DNA of 60,342 nucleotides. It comes from an uncultured Clostridia bacterium (lineage in GTDB: Bacteria > Bacillota > Clostridia > Lachnospirales > Anaerotignaceae). Below the pieces are notes generated by a model. The model searched no databases, had not been told where the DNA came from, and worked only from the letters and a program-made list of their open reading frames with translations. Location: NCBI GenBank assembly GCA_910583755.1, contig CAJTZO010000013.1, forward strand, positions 1 through 60,342, given 5' to 3'. Each line of letters starts with the position of its first letter. Within the stretch, counting starts at the first letter, position 1. The translations under genes were made by a program, and so were the position numbers. Shown piece by piece: positions 42,697 to 52,538 of this stretch.

Positions 42697-43191
42697 TTAT
42701 TGAGATAATCTTTTTTTTGTTTGCTGCACAAGTCCATCTACTTCCATAATTTTTTTGATAAATTCTGGAAAGGCTTGTGCTTGATATGTTTTATTTTTTG
42801 TAATATTTGTAATAATACCTGTGTCAAAATCAATGGATACTTCATTTCCACTTTCAATGTCATTGGCTGCTTCTTCACATTCTAAAATTGGCATACCAAT
42901 ATTAATTGCATTTCTATAAAAAATTCTTGCAAATGTGCTTGCAATCACACAAGAAACACCTGCACATTTAATAGCAAGAGGTGCATGTTCCCTGGAAGAA
43001 CCACAACCAAAATTTTTGGTTGCTACAATAATATCTCCTTTGGACATTTGAGTAACAAAATCAGGGTCAATATCTATCATACAATATTTTGCTAATTCTT
43101 CTCCGCTAGAAACATTCAAATAACGTGCTGGTATAATTACGTCTGTATCTACATTGTCACCATATTTAAAAACTTTTCCTTTTGCTTCCAC
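42697..43191 (-). CDS. leuD: 3-isopropylmalate dehydratase small subunit
   Basis: 164 residues. The swivel domain of the IPM isomerase: KYGDNVDTDVIIPARYL start, ATKNFGCGSSREHAPLAIK and FARIFYRNAINIGMP. Works with LeuC. The start is GTG at 43191; GGAGGG 7 nt upstream lies in the last codons of leuC, with 3 nt between the genes, so the two are coupled. The last residues were redefined where the element inserted. Confidence 0.95.
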   Translation of the reverse strand: MEAKGKVFKYGDNVDTDVIIPARYLNVSSGEELAKYCMIDIDPDFVTQMSKGDIIVATKNFGCGSSREHAPLAIKCAGVSCVIASTFARIFYRNAINIGMPILECEEAANDIESGNEVSIDFDTGIITNITKNKTYQAQAFPEFIKKIMEVDGLVQQTKKRLSQ

Positions 43192-43194
43192 AAT

Positions 43195-44460
43195 TTAACC
43201 CTCCAATTTTTCTGGATTTGCAATTTTTCCTGCAATTGCAGATGCTGCTGCAACAGCAGGACTTGCTAAATAGACTTCACTTTCGACATGTCCCATACGT
43301 CCTACAAAGTTTCTGTTTGTAGTAGAAACACATCTTTCTCCTGCTGCCATAATTCCCATATGCCCACCAAGACATGGACCACAAGTTGGAGTGGAAAAAA
43401 TTGCACCTGCATTAATAAAATCTTCTACATAACCTGCTTTCACACAATCTAAATAAATTTTTTGTGTTGCAGGAATAATAATGGTTCGAACTCCTTTTGC
43501 AACTTTTTTTCCTCTTAAAATATCTGCTGCTATTTTCATATCAGAAAATCTGCCATTTGTGCAAGAACCAATGACTACCTGGTCAATTTTTACTTCTTCT
43601 ATTTCATCTATTGGTTTTGTATTTTCTGGTAAATGAGGAAATGCTACAGTAGGGCGGAGTGTACTTAAATCAATCGTATATTCTGCTTCATATTCTGCGT
43701 CCGCATCTGCATGATAAACCGTATATGGTTTTGTAGAGTGTTCCTTTGCATAAGCAATGGTCAATTCATCTACTGGGAAAATACCATTTTTTGCACCTGC
43801 TTCAATCGCCATATTGGCAATGGTAAATCTATCATCCATAGAAAGTTCTTTCACACCTTCTCCTGAAAATTCCATGGATTGATATAAGGCACCATCTACC
43901 CCAATCATACCTATAATATGCAAGATGACATCTTTTCCACTAACATACTTGGAAGGTTTTCCGACTAAATTAAATTTAATAGCAGAAGGCACTTTGAACC
44001 AGCATTCTCCTGTTGCCATACCAATTGCCATATCTGTACTACCAATTCCGGTAGAAAAGGCTCCTAGAGCACCATAAGTACAAGTATGACTATCTGCACC
44101 AATAATCACATTACCTGGCACCACAATTCCTTTTTCTGGTAACAAAGCATGTTCAATCCCTACTTCTCCCACATCAAAAAAGTTTTTAATTTTGGTATCA
44201 TAAGCAAATTGACGACAGCTTTTACATTGTTCTGCTGCTTTAATATCTTTATTTGGTGTAAAATGGTCTAATACTACTACAACTTTTTCTTTATCAAAGA
44301 CTTCTTTTGCGCCTGTTTTTTGAAACTCCGGAATTGCAACGGCTGTTGTAATATCATTTCCCATTACAATATCTAATTTTGCCTGTATCAACTGTCCTGC
44401 TGTTACACATTCCATACCAGCATGTGCTGCCAATATTTTCTGTGTCATTGTCATTCCCAT
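43195..44460 (-). CDS. leuC: 3-isopropylmalate dehydratase large subunit
   Basis: 421 residues, the shorter LeuC/homoaconitase-type form. Aconitase motifs: GADSHTCTYGALGAFSTGIGSTD, VVIGSCTNGRFSDM (cluster Cys) and STPTCGPCLGGHMG (two cluster Cys). Holds the 4Fe-4S cluster of IPM isomerase. The ATG at 44460 has GGAGG 7 nt upstream; the longer frame begins inside a hairpin and is unlikely. Confidence 0.95.
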   Translation of the reverse strand: MGMTMTQKILAAHAGMECVTAGQLIQAKLDIVMGNDITTAVAIPEFQKTGAKEVFDKEKVVVVLDHFTPNKDIKAAEQCKSCRQFAYDTKIKNFFDVGEVGIEHALLPEKGIVVPGNVIIGADSHTCTYGALGAFSTGIGSTDMAIGMATGECWFKVPSAIKFNLVGKPSKYVSGKDVILHIIGMIGVDGALYQSMEFSGEGVKELSMDDRFTIANMAIEAGAKNGIFPVDELTIAYAKEHSTKPYTVYHADADAEYEAEYTIDLSTLRPTVAFPHLPENTKPIDEIEEVKIDQVVIGSCTNGRFSDMKIAADILRGKKVAKGVRTIIIPATQKIYLDCVKAGYVEDFINAGAIFSTPTCGPCLGGHMGIMAAGERCVSTTNRNFVGRMGHVESEVYLASPAVAAASAIAGKIANPEKLEG

Positions 44461-44490
44461 TTTTTTTCCTCCTTCTTTTGTGAACTTCGT

Positions 44491-44529
44491 TCTCATCTGC
44501 AAATTTCCCCGGAAAGTTTGCAGATGAGA
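44491..44529. repeat. Intercistronic hairpin between leuA and leuC
   Basis: TCTCATCTGCAAA / TTTGCAGATGAGA, 13-bp perfect stem with a 13-nt loop and no T-run. Likely an mRNA processing or stability structure within the leu operon. Confidence 0.6.
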
Positions 44530-44547
44530 AAAGAAAGTCAAAAGCTT

Positions 44548-46224
44548 TTATTTTTCTTTTGCTGCTATCAACATTTTATTGATTGTACTAACGACAGCAC
44601 GCAAAGAAGATTTTCCAACACTGCTGGAAGTACCTGCGCCATAATATTTTTTGCCGTCCTGTCCTCTTGCTTCAATATAAGAAATTGCTCTTGCTTTTGT
44701 ACCATATTCCATAGAATGTCCACGATAATCCAATATATCTACGGACATACCAATAATTTCTTCTATTGCATGGCAAAAAGCTGATACAACACCATTTCCT
44801 TCACCTTCAATATAGCATTTTTTTCCTTCAAACTCAATTTCAGCTGCGATGGAAACCAAATCCCAATCTTGGTCAACGGTCTGTGTCTTATAGTAGTTTA
44901 ACTGTAAAGGTGTTCTAAGATCCACATATTCTTTTTGGAATACATCATAAATTTGTTCTGGTGTCAATTCGGATTGCAATTCATCAGAAACAGAAGTGAT
45001 GACATCACCTGCATTTCTCTGAAATGCTTTTGGAATAAACAAACCATAATTTTGTTCTAATATAAATGTTACACCACCTTTTCCAGACTGACTATTGATT
45101 CTAATGATTGGGTCATAGGTTCTGCCAACATCTTTAGGGTCAAGTGGCAAATAAGGTACTTCCCAATGTTCTGGATGGGTTTGCATTGCTGCCATACCTT
45201 TTCTAATAGCATCTTGATGAGAGCCAGAAAAAGCCGTAAATACAAGTTCACCTGCATAAGGATGACGAGGATGTACATTCATTTGTGTAGAATCTTCATA
45301 AACATTAATAATATCGTTCATATGGGAAAAATCCAACTCTGGGTCAACACCCTGTGTAAACATGTTCATGCCAATTGTTAAAATATCTGCATTTCCTGTT
45401 CTTTCTCCATTTCCAAATAAAGTACCTTCTACTCTGTCAGCACCTGCCAATAAGCCTAATTCAGAGGCAGCAACGGCACAACCTCTGTCATTATGTGCGT
45501 GAAGGCTTACAATAACATTTTCTCTGTTTTTCAAATTACGACACATGTATTCTATTTGGTCAGCATAAACATTTGGGGATGTCATTTCTACAGTAGATGG
45601 TAAGTTCATAATCACTTTATTGTCAGGTGTTGGCTGCCATACATCAATGACTGCATTACAAATTTCTGCAGCAAAATCCATTTCTGTTCCTGTAAAACTT
45701 TCTGGAGAATACTCAAAGGTGAAATTTGTTTCTGTGTACTGTGTAGCAATATCTTTCATCATTTTTGCACCAAATACAGCTAAATCAATGGTTTCCTGTT
45801 TGGAGTTACCAAAAACAACTTCTCTTTGTAAGGTAGAAGTAGAATTATACAAATGAACAATGGCATTTTTAGCACCTGTTAATGCAGAGAATGTTTTTTC
45901 AATAATTTTTGCTCTGGATTGTGTCAGAACTTGTATTGTAACATCATCCGGAATTAAGTTTTGGTCAATTAAAGCTCTTGTAAATTCATATTCTGTTTCA
46001 GAAGCAGCAGGAAATCCAATTTCTATTGTTTTAAATCCCATATCTACTAAAAACTGAAAAAATTGTAATTTTTGATTTAAGCCCATAGGCGTAACTAATG
46101 CTTGATTGCCATCACGCAAGTCTACACTACACCAAATAGGTGCTTTTGTAATTTTTTTATTTGGCCATGTTCTGTCTTTCAAATTGACGGTTGGATATAC
46201 TTGATATCTGTTGTAATTTTTCAT
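44548..46224 (-). CDS. leuA: 2-isopropylmalate synthase (long type)
   Basis: 558 residues, the longer LeuA class. Catalytic start WCSVDLRDGNQALVTPM, then GFKTIEIGFPAASETEYEF, HAHNDRGCAVAASEL with the metal histidines, GTLFGNGERTGNAD, and a C-terminal leucine-binding regulatory region (YIEGEGNGVVSAFCHAIEE). First committed leucine step, presumably leucine-inhibited. First gene of the operon behind a T-box. AAGGAGAG precedes the ATG. Confidence 0.96.
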   Translation of the reverse strand: MKNYNRYQVYPTVNLKDRTWPNKKITKAPIWCSVDLRDGNQALVTPMGLNQKLQFFQFLVDMGFKTIEIGFPAASETEYEFTRALIDQNLIPDDVTIQVLTQSRAKIIEKTFSALTGAKNAIVHLYNSTSTLQREVVFGNSKQETIDLAVFGAKMMKDIATQYTETNFTFEYSPESFTGTEMDFAAEICNAVIDVWQPTPDNKVIMNLPSTVEMTSPNVYADQIEYMCRNLKNRENVIVSLHAHNDRGCAVAASELGLLAGADRVEGTLFGNGERTGNADILTIGMNMFTQGVDPELDFSHMNDIINVYEDSTQMNVHPRHPYAGELVFTAFSGSHQDAIRKGMAAMQTHPEHWEVPYLPLDPKDVGRTYDPIIRINSQSGKGGVTFILEQNYGLFIPKAFQRNAGDVITSVSDELQSELTPEQIYDVFQKEYVDLRTPLQLNYYKTQTVDQDWDLVSIAAEIEFEGKKCYIEGEGNGVVSAFCHAIEEIIGMSVDILDYRGHSMEYGTKARAISYIEARGQDGKKYYGAGTSSSVGKSSLRAVVSTINKMLIAAKEK

Positions 46225-46261
46225 AATTTAAAACTCTCCTTATTCATAAAAAAATAATACT

Positions 46262-46535
46262 ACTAAAAAAGCCCTTCATCTTCTATATAAAGAAGATGAA
46301 AGGCATATTCCTTCCACGGTACCACTTCTAATTTATCCCATACAATAGGATACCCTCATGCAGATACTGGTAAAAACCTAATATCCTGTTCCTGTAACGG
46401 GGAACCTCCGTTATCGCCTACCTAAAATCCTTCAGCGAACCACTCCAAGACCAGTTCAGCTTTCTCCATCTTGTTATCTCACACCAACCGATAACTCTCT
46501 GCATCGCTTCAAAAACCTACTACTTCTTATCATTG
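46262..46535 (-). ncRNA. T-box leader of the leucine operon
   Basis: Minus strand begins AGTAGGTTTTTGAAGCGATG, continues with a long Stem I (AGAGAGTTATCGG region) and ends with the T-box core AGAAGTGGTACCGTGGAAGG (46328-46309). The terminator GCCTTTCATCTTC/GAAGATGAAGGGC (46303-46271) with six T follows. Uncharged tRNA should favour the antiterminator. Leucine specificity is inferred from the genes; I did not place the specifier codon securely. Confidence 0.92.
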
Positions 46536-46563
46536 TGTTTCTATATTTATTTTGTTGAACATA

Positions 46564-46592
46564 AATTTAACATAAAACAAAGAATATGTCAA
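46564..46592 (-). promoter_or_regulatory. Promoter of the leu operon
   Basis: TTGACA (46592-46587), 17-bp spacer, TAAATT (46569-46564), about 35 bp upstream of the T-box Stem I. Confidence 0.6.
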
Positions 46593-46663
46593 TGACTTTT
46601 TTATTTTTTCTTGAAACTTATTATAAGACAAAAAAGGCTATATTTTCTTAAAGGATATTAATT

Positions 46664-47734
46664 TTATTGACAATGCATAGAAATAATTTGACAATGTGGG
46701 CAAATTTCTATATAAAGTGTTTCTTCAAAAAAAGAAATTAGTGTATTCCATTGAATTTGTGCCAAATATTTCATCGTTTTTCCACAATGTGGACAAGTGG
46801 TATAATACCAGTTTTTCCCCCAATTTGCAAATCCTCCAATTGTATTAATACCTTTTCTATTTGCAGCATAAAAAATAGGAACATTTTTTTTACTTAATAC
46901 AAATTTATGCGACTGTAGTTGTTGTAACAATTCACTGTCTGTTGTATTTTCTAAATTATCACAATCATCATCAAATAAAATATTGCTTTTTCCATCTAAT
47001 GTAAATTGAGAAAACATGGTTTCATAACAAACACACTCTGGACAGCATGTTGCTGTAATAATGCCATCAATGCCTAAAAAAGAAAGTTTTTCTTCTCTAG
47101 CATCTACTGTAAGAATATCTATTAATTGACAGCCACAGTAAGCACATAAGTCTTTTCTGATATGTCCAATCATACTATCTTTTGCATTGTTGTCTTCTAT
47201 GATATGATAACAAGTAGAATAGATTAATTCTTGTTTTTTACCTGTATCATCAAATGTCCAACCTCCATATTGGGCATATTCAGATGGTAGTAAACATAAT
47301 TTCACCTTATTTTGCTGCAATTTATAAAAGGTTTCTACTGCCTTTTTGTCCCCTATCATGGCAATGCAATACAAAAGTTGTTCTTTGTTGTAAATGTCCT
47401 CTGTTTTCATCAAAGATAATATTAGACTTTCACAAATTGTAGAGGATGCTTTATAATACAATTCTGGTAACAAATAGACTGCATTTGCTAGTGCTGATTC
47501 CTGTAATTCTGGCGGACACATTCCACGAAAAGAAATGAAATTCCAAAAATCTTTATTTCCTTGCTCCTTTTGAGAAGCGATTTCTGTAATATGTTCGGAA
47601 AGATATTTTATTTTTGCCTTGACTTGTGCCTGTGTTAATGCAGAAGTATGCTGCTTTTTTTGGATTGCCTGACAATCCGAGCAAATTCCCGGAAAATATA
47701 AAGGTTTTCCGCATTGTAAACAATGATAATACAT
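46664..47734 (-). CDS. Zinc-ribbon protein of unknown function
   Basis: 356 residues. Cysteine pairs at both ends suggest zinc ribbons: CLQCGKPLYFPGICSDC near the N-terminus, CAYCGCQL in the middle, CCPEC, and CPHCGKTMKYLAQIQW with CPHCQ at the end. A helical middle part (ALANAVYLLPELYYKASSTIC) resembles HEAT-like repeats. The C-terminal half recalls DUF1963-type proteins, but I am not certain. No membrane segment. The ATG at 47734 has AGGGGAG upstream. Single-gene unit. Confidence 0.7.
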   Translation of the reverse strand: MYYHCLQCGKPLYFPGICSDCQAIQKKQHTSALTQAQVKAKIKYLSEHITEIASQKEQGNKDFWNFISFRGMCPPELQESALANAVYLLPELYYKASSTICESLILSLMKTEDIYNKEQLLYCIAMIGDKKAVETFYKLQQNKVKLCLLPSEYAQYGGWTFDDTGKKQELIYSTCYHIIEDNNAKDSMIGHIRKDLCAYCGCQLIDILTVDAREEKLSFLGIDGIITATCCPECVCYETMFSQFTLDGKSNILFDDDCDNLENTTDSELLQQLQSHKFVLSKKNVPIFYAANRKGINTIGGFANWGKNWYYTTCPHCGKTMKYLAQIQWNTLISFFEETLYIEICPHCQIISMHCQ

Positions 47735-47968
47735 TTTTGTCGCTCCCCTTAACTTTATTCTCTTTATCATAGCAACAAAAAAATGTATTGTCTATTCTTT
47801 TATTAGAATTGTGAAGCTTTACTTTAAATTGGATGAAATTTATAAAAAAGATATTATTAACAAATTTTATAAACATTATATATAATTATATTTTGTTTTT
47901 GTGAAATTTATATATTAATAATTAACAATACAAATTGTATAACATTTATTGGGGAGATGAATTATTTT

Positions 47969-48463
47969 ATGAAACAAATAGAAAATTCCTTAAAAAATTT
48001 CAAGATAATTATGTTTATATTTTTAGCAATGTTTTATTTTATAATTCGATTATTTATAATAGATAGTGGATCATTTGTAAAAAATGTTTATGGTTTTTAT
48101 AATTCTTATAGCATGGAAATGTTTAATCTTGTTCCTTTTAAAAATATCATTTATTATAGCTTAAATCCTGGTGGAAATGGAGGGTTTGAATATTTATTAA
48201 ATAATGTTGTTTTTTATATTATTTTATGGATTCCTATGGGATACTTTTTTGCAGATAGGAATACAAACTTCAAAAAAAGTTTATGTTTTATATTTATTAT
48301 TGTCACAATCATTTCATTTTTTAGAGTGGTATTTTTAGTTGGTTTTTTTGATATTGATAAAATTATATTATCTTGTTTCAGTTTTAGTTTAGGATATTAT
48401 GTAACAAAAAAACTATATCATTTTATATATAATAAAAAATTGAGAAAGGAAGGAAAAAAATGA
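47969..48463 (+). CDS. VanZ-like membrane protein
   Basis: 164 residues with four hydrophobic segments. The family pattern is present: MFNLVPFKNIIYYSL, then NNVVFYIILWIPMGYFF and FDIDKIILSCFSFSLGY, as in VanZ-like proteins. The role of these proteins outside teicoplanin resistance is unclear, and no van genes are nearby. GGGGAG is 12 nt before the ATG at 47969; an ATG at 47957 touches that site. Its stop overlaps the start of the secreted-protein gene (ATGA). Confidence 0.75.
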   Translation: MKQIENSLKNFKIIMFIFLAMFYFIIRLFIIDSGSFVKNVYGFYNSYSMEMFNLVPFKNIIYYSLNPGGNGGFEYLLNNVVFYIILWIPMGYFFADRNTNFKKSLCFIFIIVTIISFFRVVFLVGFFDIDKIILSCFSFSLGYYVTKKLYHFIYNKKLRKEGKK

Positions 48464-48933
48464 AAATTAAAAAATTAGTAATATTGGTACTTTCTATGGT
48501 GTTTTCGTTCAGTTGCATTTCTGCTGTTTTTGCCTCAACAAACAATGAGGAATACATTAGATTTCATAGTAATTCTGATACTAGAATGGATTCTGATGGA
48601 TACTTTGATTTTACTATTAGATCAAGACAAAGATCTGATAAATTTACAGCTAACAGTGATGAAATTACAATAAGGATAGGTGCACAGATTTGGGATACTA
48701 GCAGCCAAGATTATGTAAAAACATCAGATACAATTACTGTAACATTATATACATCACTGGGTATTAAAGTTGGTTCTTTTACTATTAATTGTGATGGATA
48801 TGATAAATCAAAGACTTTCAAAGTTACAGATGGAAAAAAATATTATTTTGAAGTTTCAGCAGACCAATCATTTTCAGACAGAGAAAACCTTCGTATTATA
48901 GGTATGGGACGTGTATCTCCAATTAGTTTATAA
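48460..48933 (+). CDS. Secreted protein of unknown function
   Basis: 157 residues. Signal peptide MKIKKLVILVLSMVFSFSCISAVFA with likely cleavage after AVFA. The mature part is polar and beta-rich (repeated T/S/D strands such as DTITVTLYTS, SKTFKVTDGKKYYFEV), resembling a small beta-sandwich. Not recognised. Translationally coupled to the VanZ-like gene through ATGA, with AAAGGAAGG upstream, so the two proteins probably act together at the envelope. Confidence 0.7.
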   Translation: MKIKKLVILVLSMVFSFSCISAVFASTNNEEYIRFHSNSDTRMDSDGYFDFTIRSRQRSDKFTANSDEITIRIGAQIWDTSSQDYVKTSDTITVTLYTSLGIKVGSFTINCDGYDKSKTFKVTDGKKYYFEVSADQSFSDRENLRIIGMGRVSPISL

Positions 48934-48972
48934 AGTAAATTTATAAAATGATATAGTTTTTATCTTTCAGCA

Positions 48973-49015
48973 AAAATAAGAGGTGAAGTTTTTAATCTTC
49001 TTCACCTCTTATTTT
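48973..49015. terminator. Bidirectional terminator
   Basis: AAAATAAGAGGTGAA / TTCACCTCTTATTTT, 15-bp perfect stem between the convergent secreted-protein and ABC permease genes. Confidence 0.85.
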
Positions 49016-50340
49016 TACTCTGTTTTAATGGCAGAAAGTGCACTTAATTTCATTGCTCTTTTAGCTGGAAGATAACCAGCAGCAATTCCTATCAAGGTTG
49101 CAAATACCAAAGAAGCACCACAAAGCCAAACGGGAATAGAAGAAAGCATATTGCTATTTGTTTTAATAGCAAAAATATTAACAATTTTTGATGCTCCCAA
49201 ACTAACCAAGATTCCAGCAAGTCCACCTGCAAATCCTATAAAAGCTGCTTCTGTTAAAAACAATTTTTTAATATCTGATAAAGAAGCACCAATCACTTTC
49301 ATGACACCAATTTCTCTTGTTCTTTCATAAATTGCCATTACCATTGTATTAGTAATACCAATGGCAGCAACAATCAAAGAAATTGCCCCAATCGCTCCTA
49401 ACATCATACGCAGCATTTTTGTAGTTTCTTTCATGGTTTCTAATTGGTCTGTTAAACTGGAGGCTTGAAAGCCCATATTTTTGATTTCTTCCTGCACTTC
49501 TTTTACTTTATCCATACTGTCTACTTTTACCATGGCATTTTCATAAACACCTTTTTTGATTTTTTTTGCATTTCTATCATTATATTTTTTTGCTTCATAT
49601 TCTGCTTGTTCTATTTTAATTTTTTCTAATTCTTTGATGGGCATAAAGACAGAATAACCATCAGAACCACCACTGCTTAATGTTCCGACCACCTCCGCTT
49701 TTATGGGTTTTAATGTCTTATCCGCATTTTTTGTACCATAATTCCAGTCTGTTGTTATCATTACTTTATCATTAAAAATATCTACTTCTGGAGAAGGAGA
49801 GTCATATCTCATTCTCCAGCTTAATTTGGGATTATAAAAGTTGTTTAACACATCAGCACCAAACACAAGGGTTTTGCTATCACCTTCTTGCAATACACGC
49901 CCTTCCTCTGCCTTATATCCCATAGCCTCCATACTTGCAGGGTCTATTCCCTGCACAGAAGCATCGGCAATATATTTTCCAGCAACAAAATAGATGTTAT
50001 ATTCATTCATAACAGGTGTAGCTGCTTCTACATGTGGTATTTTTTTAAATTCTTCTATTGTAGAGGCAGTAATTTCTGTTGCCTTTTTTTTATCTTTTTC
50101 ATTGGAAGATTCTTCTTCTCCATAATATCGATTGCTTCCAGCAGCATAAACATTAATAACTTGTAAGCTTCCCCATTCTTCTACCTGTTTTTGAAAACTT
50201 TCATTCATACCAATTCCAATAGACACCATAACTACAATAGAGGCTGTACCAATGATAACCCCTAATATGGTTAAAAAGGTTCTGAGTTTTCTTTTCCATA
50301 AATTACGCAGCGCCATTTTAATGACATCAGAAATGTTCAT
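49015..50340 (-). CDS. ABC transporter permease, MacB/FtsX type
   Basis: 441 residues. One N-terminal helix (KLRTFLTILGVIIGTASIVVMVSI), a ~230-residue extracytoplasmic domain, then three C-terminal helices including IGAISLIVAAIGITNTMVMAIYERTREIGVMKVIGAS, the FtsX-family signature. Such proteins transmit mechanical work rather than form a channel. The ATG at 50340 overlaps the end of the adaptor gene by 14 bp. Likely partners are the ATPase and adaptor upstream in the same operon. Confidence 0.9.
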   Translation of the reverse strand: MNISDVIKMALRNLWKRKLRTFLTILGVIIGTASIVVMVSIGIGMNESFQKQVEEWGSLQVINVYAAGSNRYYGEEESSNEKDKKKATEITASTIEEFKKIPHVEAATPVMNEYNIYFVAGKYIADASVQGIDPASMEAMGYKAEEGRVLQEGDSKTLVFGADVLNNFYNPKLSWRMRYDSPSPEVDIFNDKVMITTDWNYGTKNADKTLKPIKAEVVGTLSSGGSDGYSVFMPIKELEKIKIEQAEYEAKKYNDRNAKKIKKGVYENAMVKVDSMDKVKEVQEEIKNMGFQASSLTDQLETMKETTKMLRMMLGAIGAISLIVAAIGITNTMVMAIYERTREIGVMKVIGASLSDIKKLFLTEAAFIGFAGGLAGILVSLGASKIVNIFAIKTNSNMLSSIPVWLCGASLVFATLIGIAAGYLPAKRAMKLSALSAIKTE

Positions 50341-52534
50341 TTCTATCACACCCTTCTTTATTTTGGGAGGATTGGTTTGGCATTTGCTCATAATAATCTA
50401 CATCTTCCGGTGCAAAATCATCTTCTTCTGCTAAAAATGCTTCTTCTGCTTTTTTCTTTTTATGTTTTACAATGGAAACAACAACGATTACTGCGGCGAT
50501 GGCAATGATGCCAAGAACAACACTTATCAAAAGCACTTTATTATTTGGTGTATTTCCTTGCATATCCTCCATCCCCATCATATCCTCCATTGGTATAGGC
50601 TCTATGACGTTTAATATAAAATCTCGCCTTTCTTCTATAGATTCTCCACTTGCATCATCATAACTTACAATGATACTAACAGGAACTTTTCCGGTGGATG
50701 TTGGGATAAAATTACCCTCATAATAATCACTAGAACCAGATTCTAAATTACCAATATAGGTATTTCTTGTTTCGGTTTCTACATCCCCTTCAATCCGTAT
50801 CATTAAATTATTTAAAGTTACTTTTCCTGTGTTATAATAGCTAAAACTTACATTGACTGGCATACCCATTTCAATCTGCTCTGGTAAAGTATAATCATCA
50901 ATATCCAGCTCTGTTACTTGCTTGACATTAATTCCTAGAAGTTCCTGTGAAGTATATTCATTTCCTTCTTTATCTTCGTATTCAAAATTAACAGTTAAAG
51001 TATAAGTTTTAGGCTGTGCATCTGGAACGACATATAAACGCAACGCTTTGTCTACCTTTCCTTTTGCGGTAATGTCATCAAAGTAAAAGGTATTGCTACT
51101 ATTGACGGGTGTAAAAATATTTCCTGTTTTTGCTGTATCAGAAGTGGTTTCTTCTGCCATTGTTAAAAACATTTTGATGTTATGTACTGATTTATCTCTA
51201 TGACTATTCATTAAAGTCATAGTTAAGTCAAATTCATTGCCTGCCATTACAATCAATGGGTCACAAATGTAATCACTTACAATAATTTTGGGTTTACTTT
51301 TATTTTTTTCGTCATCTTCTTTTTCCTCTTCCTTATCTTTTTTAGGATTAGAGATATTGACACCTGCATATTGCTTAAAAGTTGTTGTAGTGTCAGATTC
51401 ATTTTCATATTCTATGACGAATTCTATAGGATAATTTTGTGTAGAGGCAGAAGAAGTTCCAGCAAAAGTAAAGTCAAAATGGCTTGTTTCATTTGGTGCC
51501 AACATTTTTACATTTTTAATGCTGGTAGATTTTGGGACAACAGCACCACCTTCCATACCAGAAGCGCTTACTTTAATATTTTTTGCTTCTCCTTCTCCAA
51601 TATTTGCCAAGTCAAAGGAAATCTGAAAGTTTTGATTCACAGTATATGTTCCACTAGGTTCTGTCATATTTCTTACTTCAAGACTAGGCTTTTCCTTATC
51701 TTTTTTATCTCCTATAACATTAATATAAAAATTTTGTGATTTATCATAGGAACGTCCTGCATCATCCTTACAGGTTATTTTTAATGTAACAGAATAAGTC
51801 CCCCCTGCAATTTCGCTGCCAGCAATTAGAGGAAAAGAAAAACTTTGGGTACTACCTGCTGGAATGCGGGAAAAATGTTGACTATCTAAACTATTATTAA
51901 TACTAATGCCATCACTGGAAAGCCCTTCTAAACTTAAGTTTACTTCATGTAATGTAATGAAATTATTATTTACAATTTGTCCAGTGATGGTTGTGGTATC
52001 TCCTGCTTTAATATCGGAAGGAGATACTGTTACATTTTCAAATTTAAAATCTGGTTCTCCTGATAAATTGTTGACTTTTAAGTAAATGGTGTTATTTCCT
52101 GTGAATTTTACGTTATAAGCGTTAAAATAGCTATAGTTTAAGGTGACTGGATAATTTTTAGTTGCAGCTGTTCTTTCTACATCGACGGTTAGTGTAATTT
52201 CTGTTTCACTTCTTGGTGCTAATGCAGAAATTCTATTTTCATTGTCTTGAAATCCTACTGTAAAAGGAGTATTATCAATATCTGTAAAAGTAGGCTGTAT
52301 CACAATTGCTTTTGCACCATAAGCACTGCCATTTCTTAGTTTAATGTTAACAGTATTTGTTTTTCCTGGTATTACTTCAAAAACTGGTCCATTAATTAAT
52401 ATAATTTCTGGTTGCGCAGAATTGGGGTCAACATATTCGTCATCATCATCATTTGCAAAAGCTGTCATAGGCATCCCTATCATTTGTAACACAATTAATA
52501 ATACTAAAAAAATACCTGTAACCCTTTTTGTCAT
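50327..52534 (-). CDS. Membrane-anchored multi-domain adaptor, CARDB/COG1361-like
   Basis: 735 residues. Signal peptide MTKRVTGIFLVLLIVLQMIG... ending near AFA, an acidic stretch, then about five or six Ig-like beta-sandwich repeats (phrases such as FKFENVTVSPSDIKAGDTTTI, FQISFDLANIGEGEAKNIKV and VSFSYYNTGKVTLNNLMIRI), a C-terminal helix (VLLISVVLGIIAIAAVIVVV) and an acidic cytosolic tail. Lies between the ATPase and permease genes where MacA-like adaptors usually are. A substrate-binding or surface-reaching role is inference. AAAGGAG precedes the ATG at 52534. Confidence 0.8.
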   Translation of the reverse strand: MTKRVTGIFLVLLIVLQMIGMPMTAFANDDDDEYVDPNSAQPEIILINGPVFEVIPGKTNTVNIKLRNGSAYGAKAIVIQPTFTDIDNTPFTVGFQDNENRISALAPRSETEITLTVDVERTAATKNYPVTLNYSYFNAYNVKFTGNNTIYLKVNNLSGEPDFKFENVTVSPSDIKAGDTTTITGQIVNNNFITLHEVNLSLEGLSSDGISINNSLDSQHFSRIPAGSTQSFSFPLIAGSEIAGGTYSVTLKITCKDDAGRSYDKSQNFYINVIGDKKDKEKPSLEVRNMTEPSGTYTVNQNFQISFDLANIGEGEAKNIKVSASGMEGGAVVPKSTSIKNVKMLAPNETSHFDFTFAGTSSASTQNYPIEFVIEYENESDTTTTFKQYAGVNISNPKKDKEEEKEDDEKNKSKPKIIVSDYICDPLIVMAGNEFDLTMTLMNSHRDKSVHNIKMFLTMAEETTSDTAKTGNIFTPVNSSNTFYFDDITAKGKVDKALRLYVVPDAQPKTYTLTVNFEYEDKEGNEYTSQELLGINVKQVTELDIDDYTLPEQIEMGMPVNVSFSYYNTGKVTLNNLMIRIEGDVETETRNTYIGNLESGSSDYYEGNFIPTSTGKVPVSIIVSYDDASGESIEERRDFILNVIEPIPMEDMMGMEDMQGNTPNNKVLLISVVLGIIAIAAVIVVVSIVKHKKKKAEEAFLAEEDDFAPEDVDYYEQMPNQSSQNKEGCDRNEHF

Positions 52535-52538
52535 TTTT

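Noticed and set aside
47969..48463. Teicoplanin resistance gene vanZ
   Set aside because: Only general VanZ-family similarity is visible and no glycopeptide resistance genes are nearby, so no resistance call is made.
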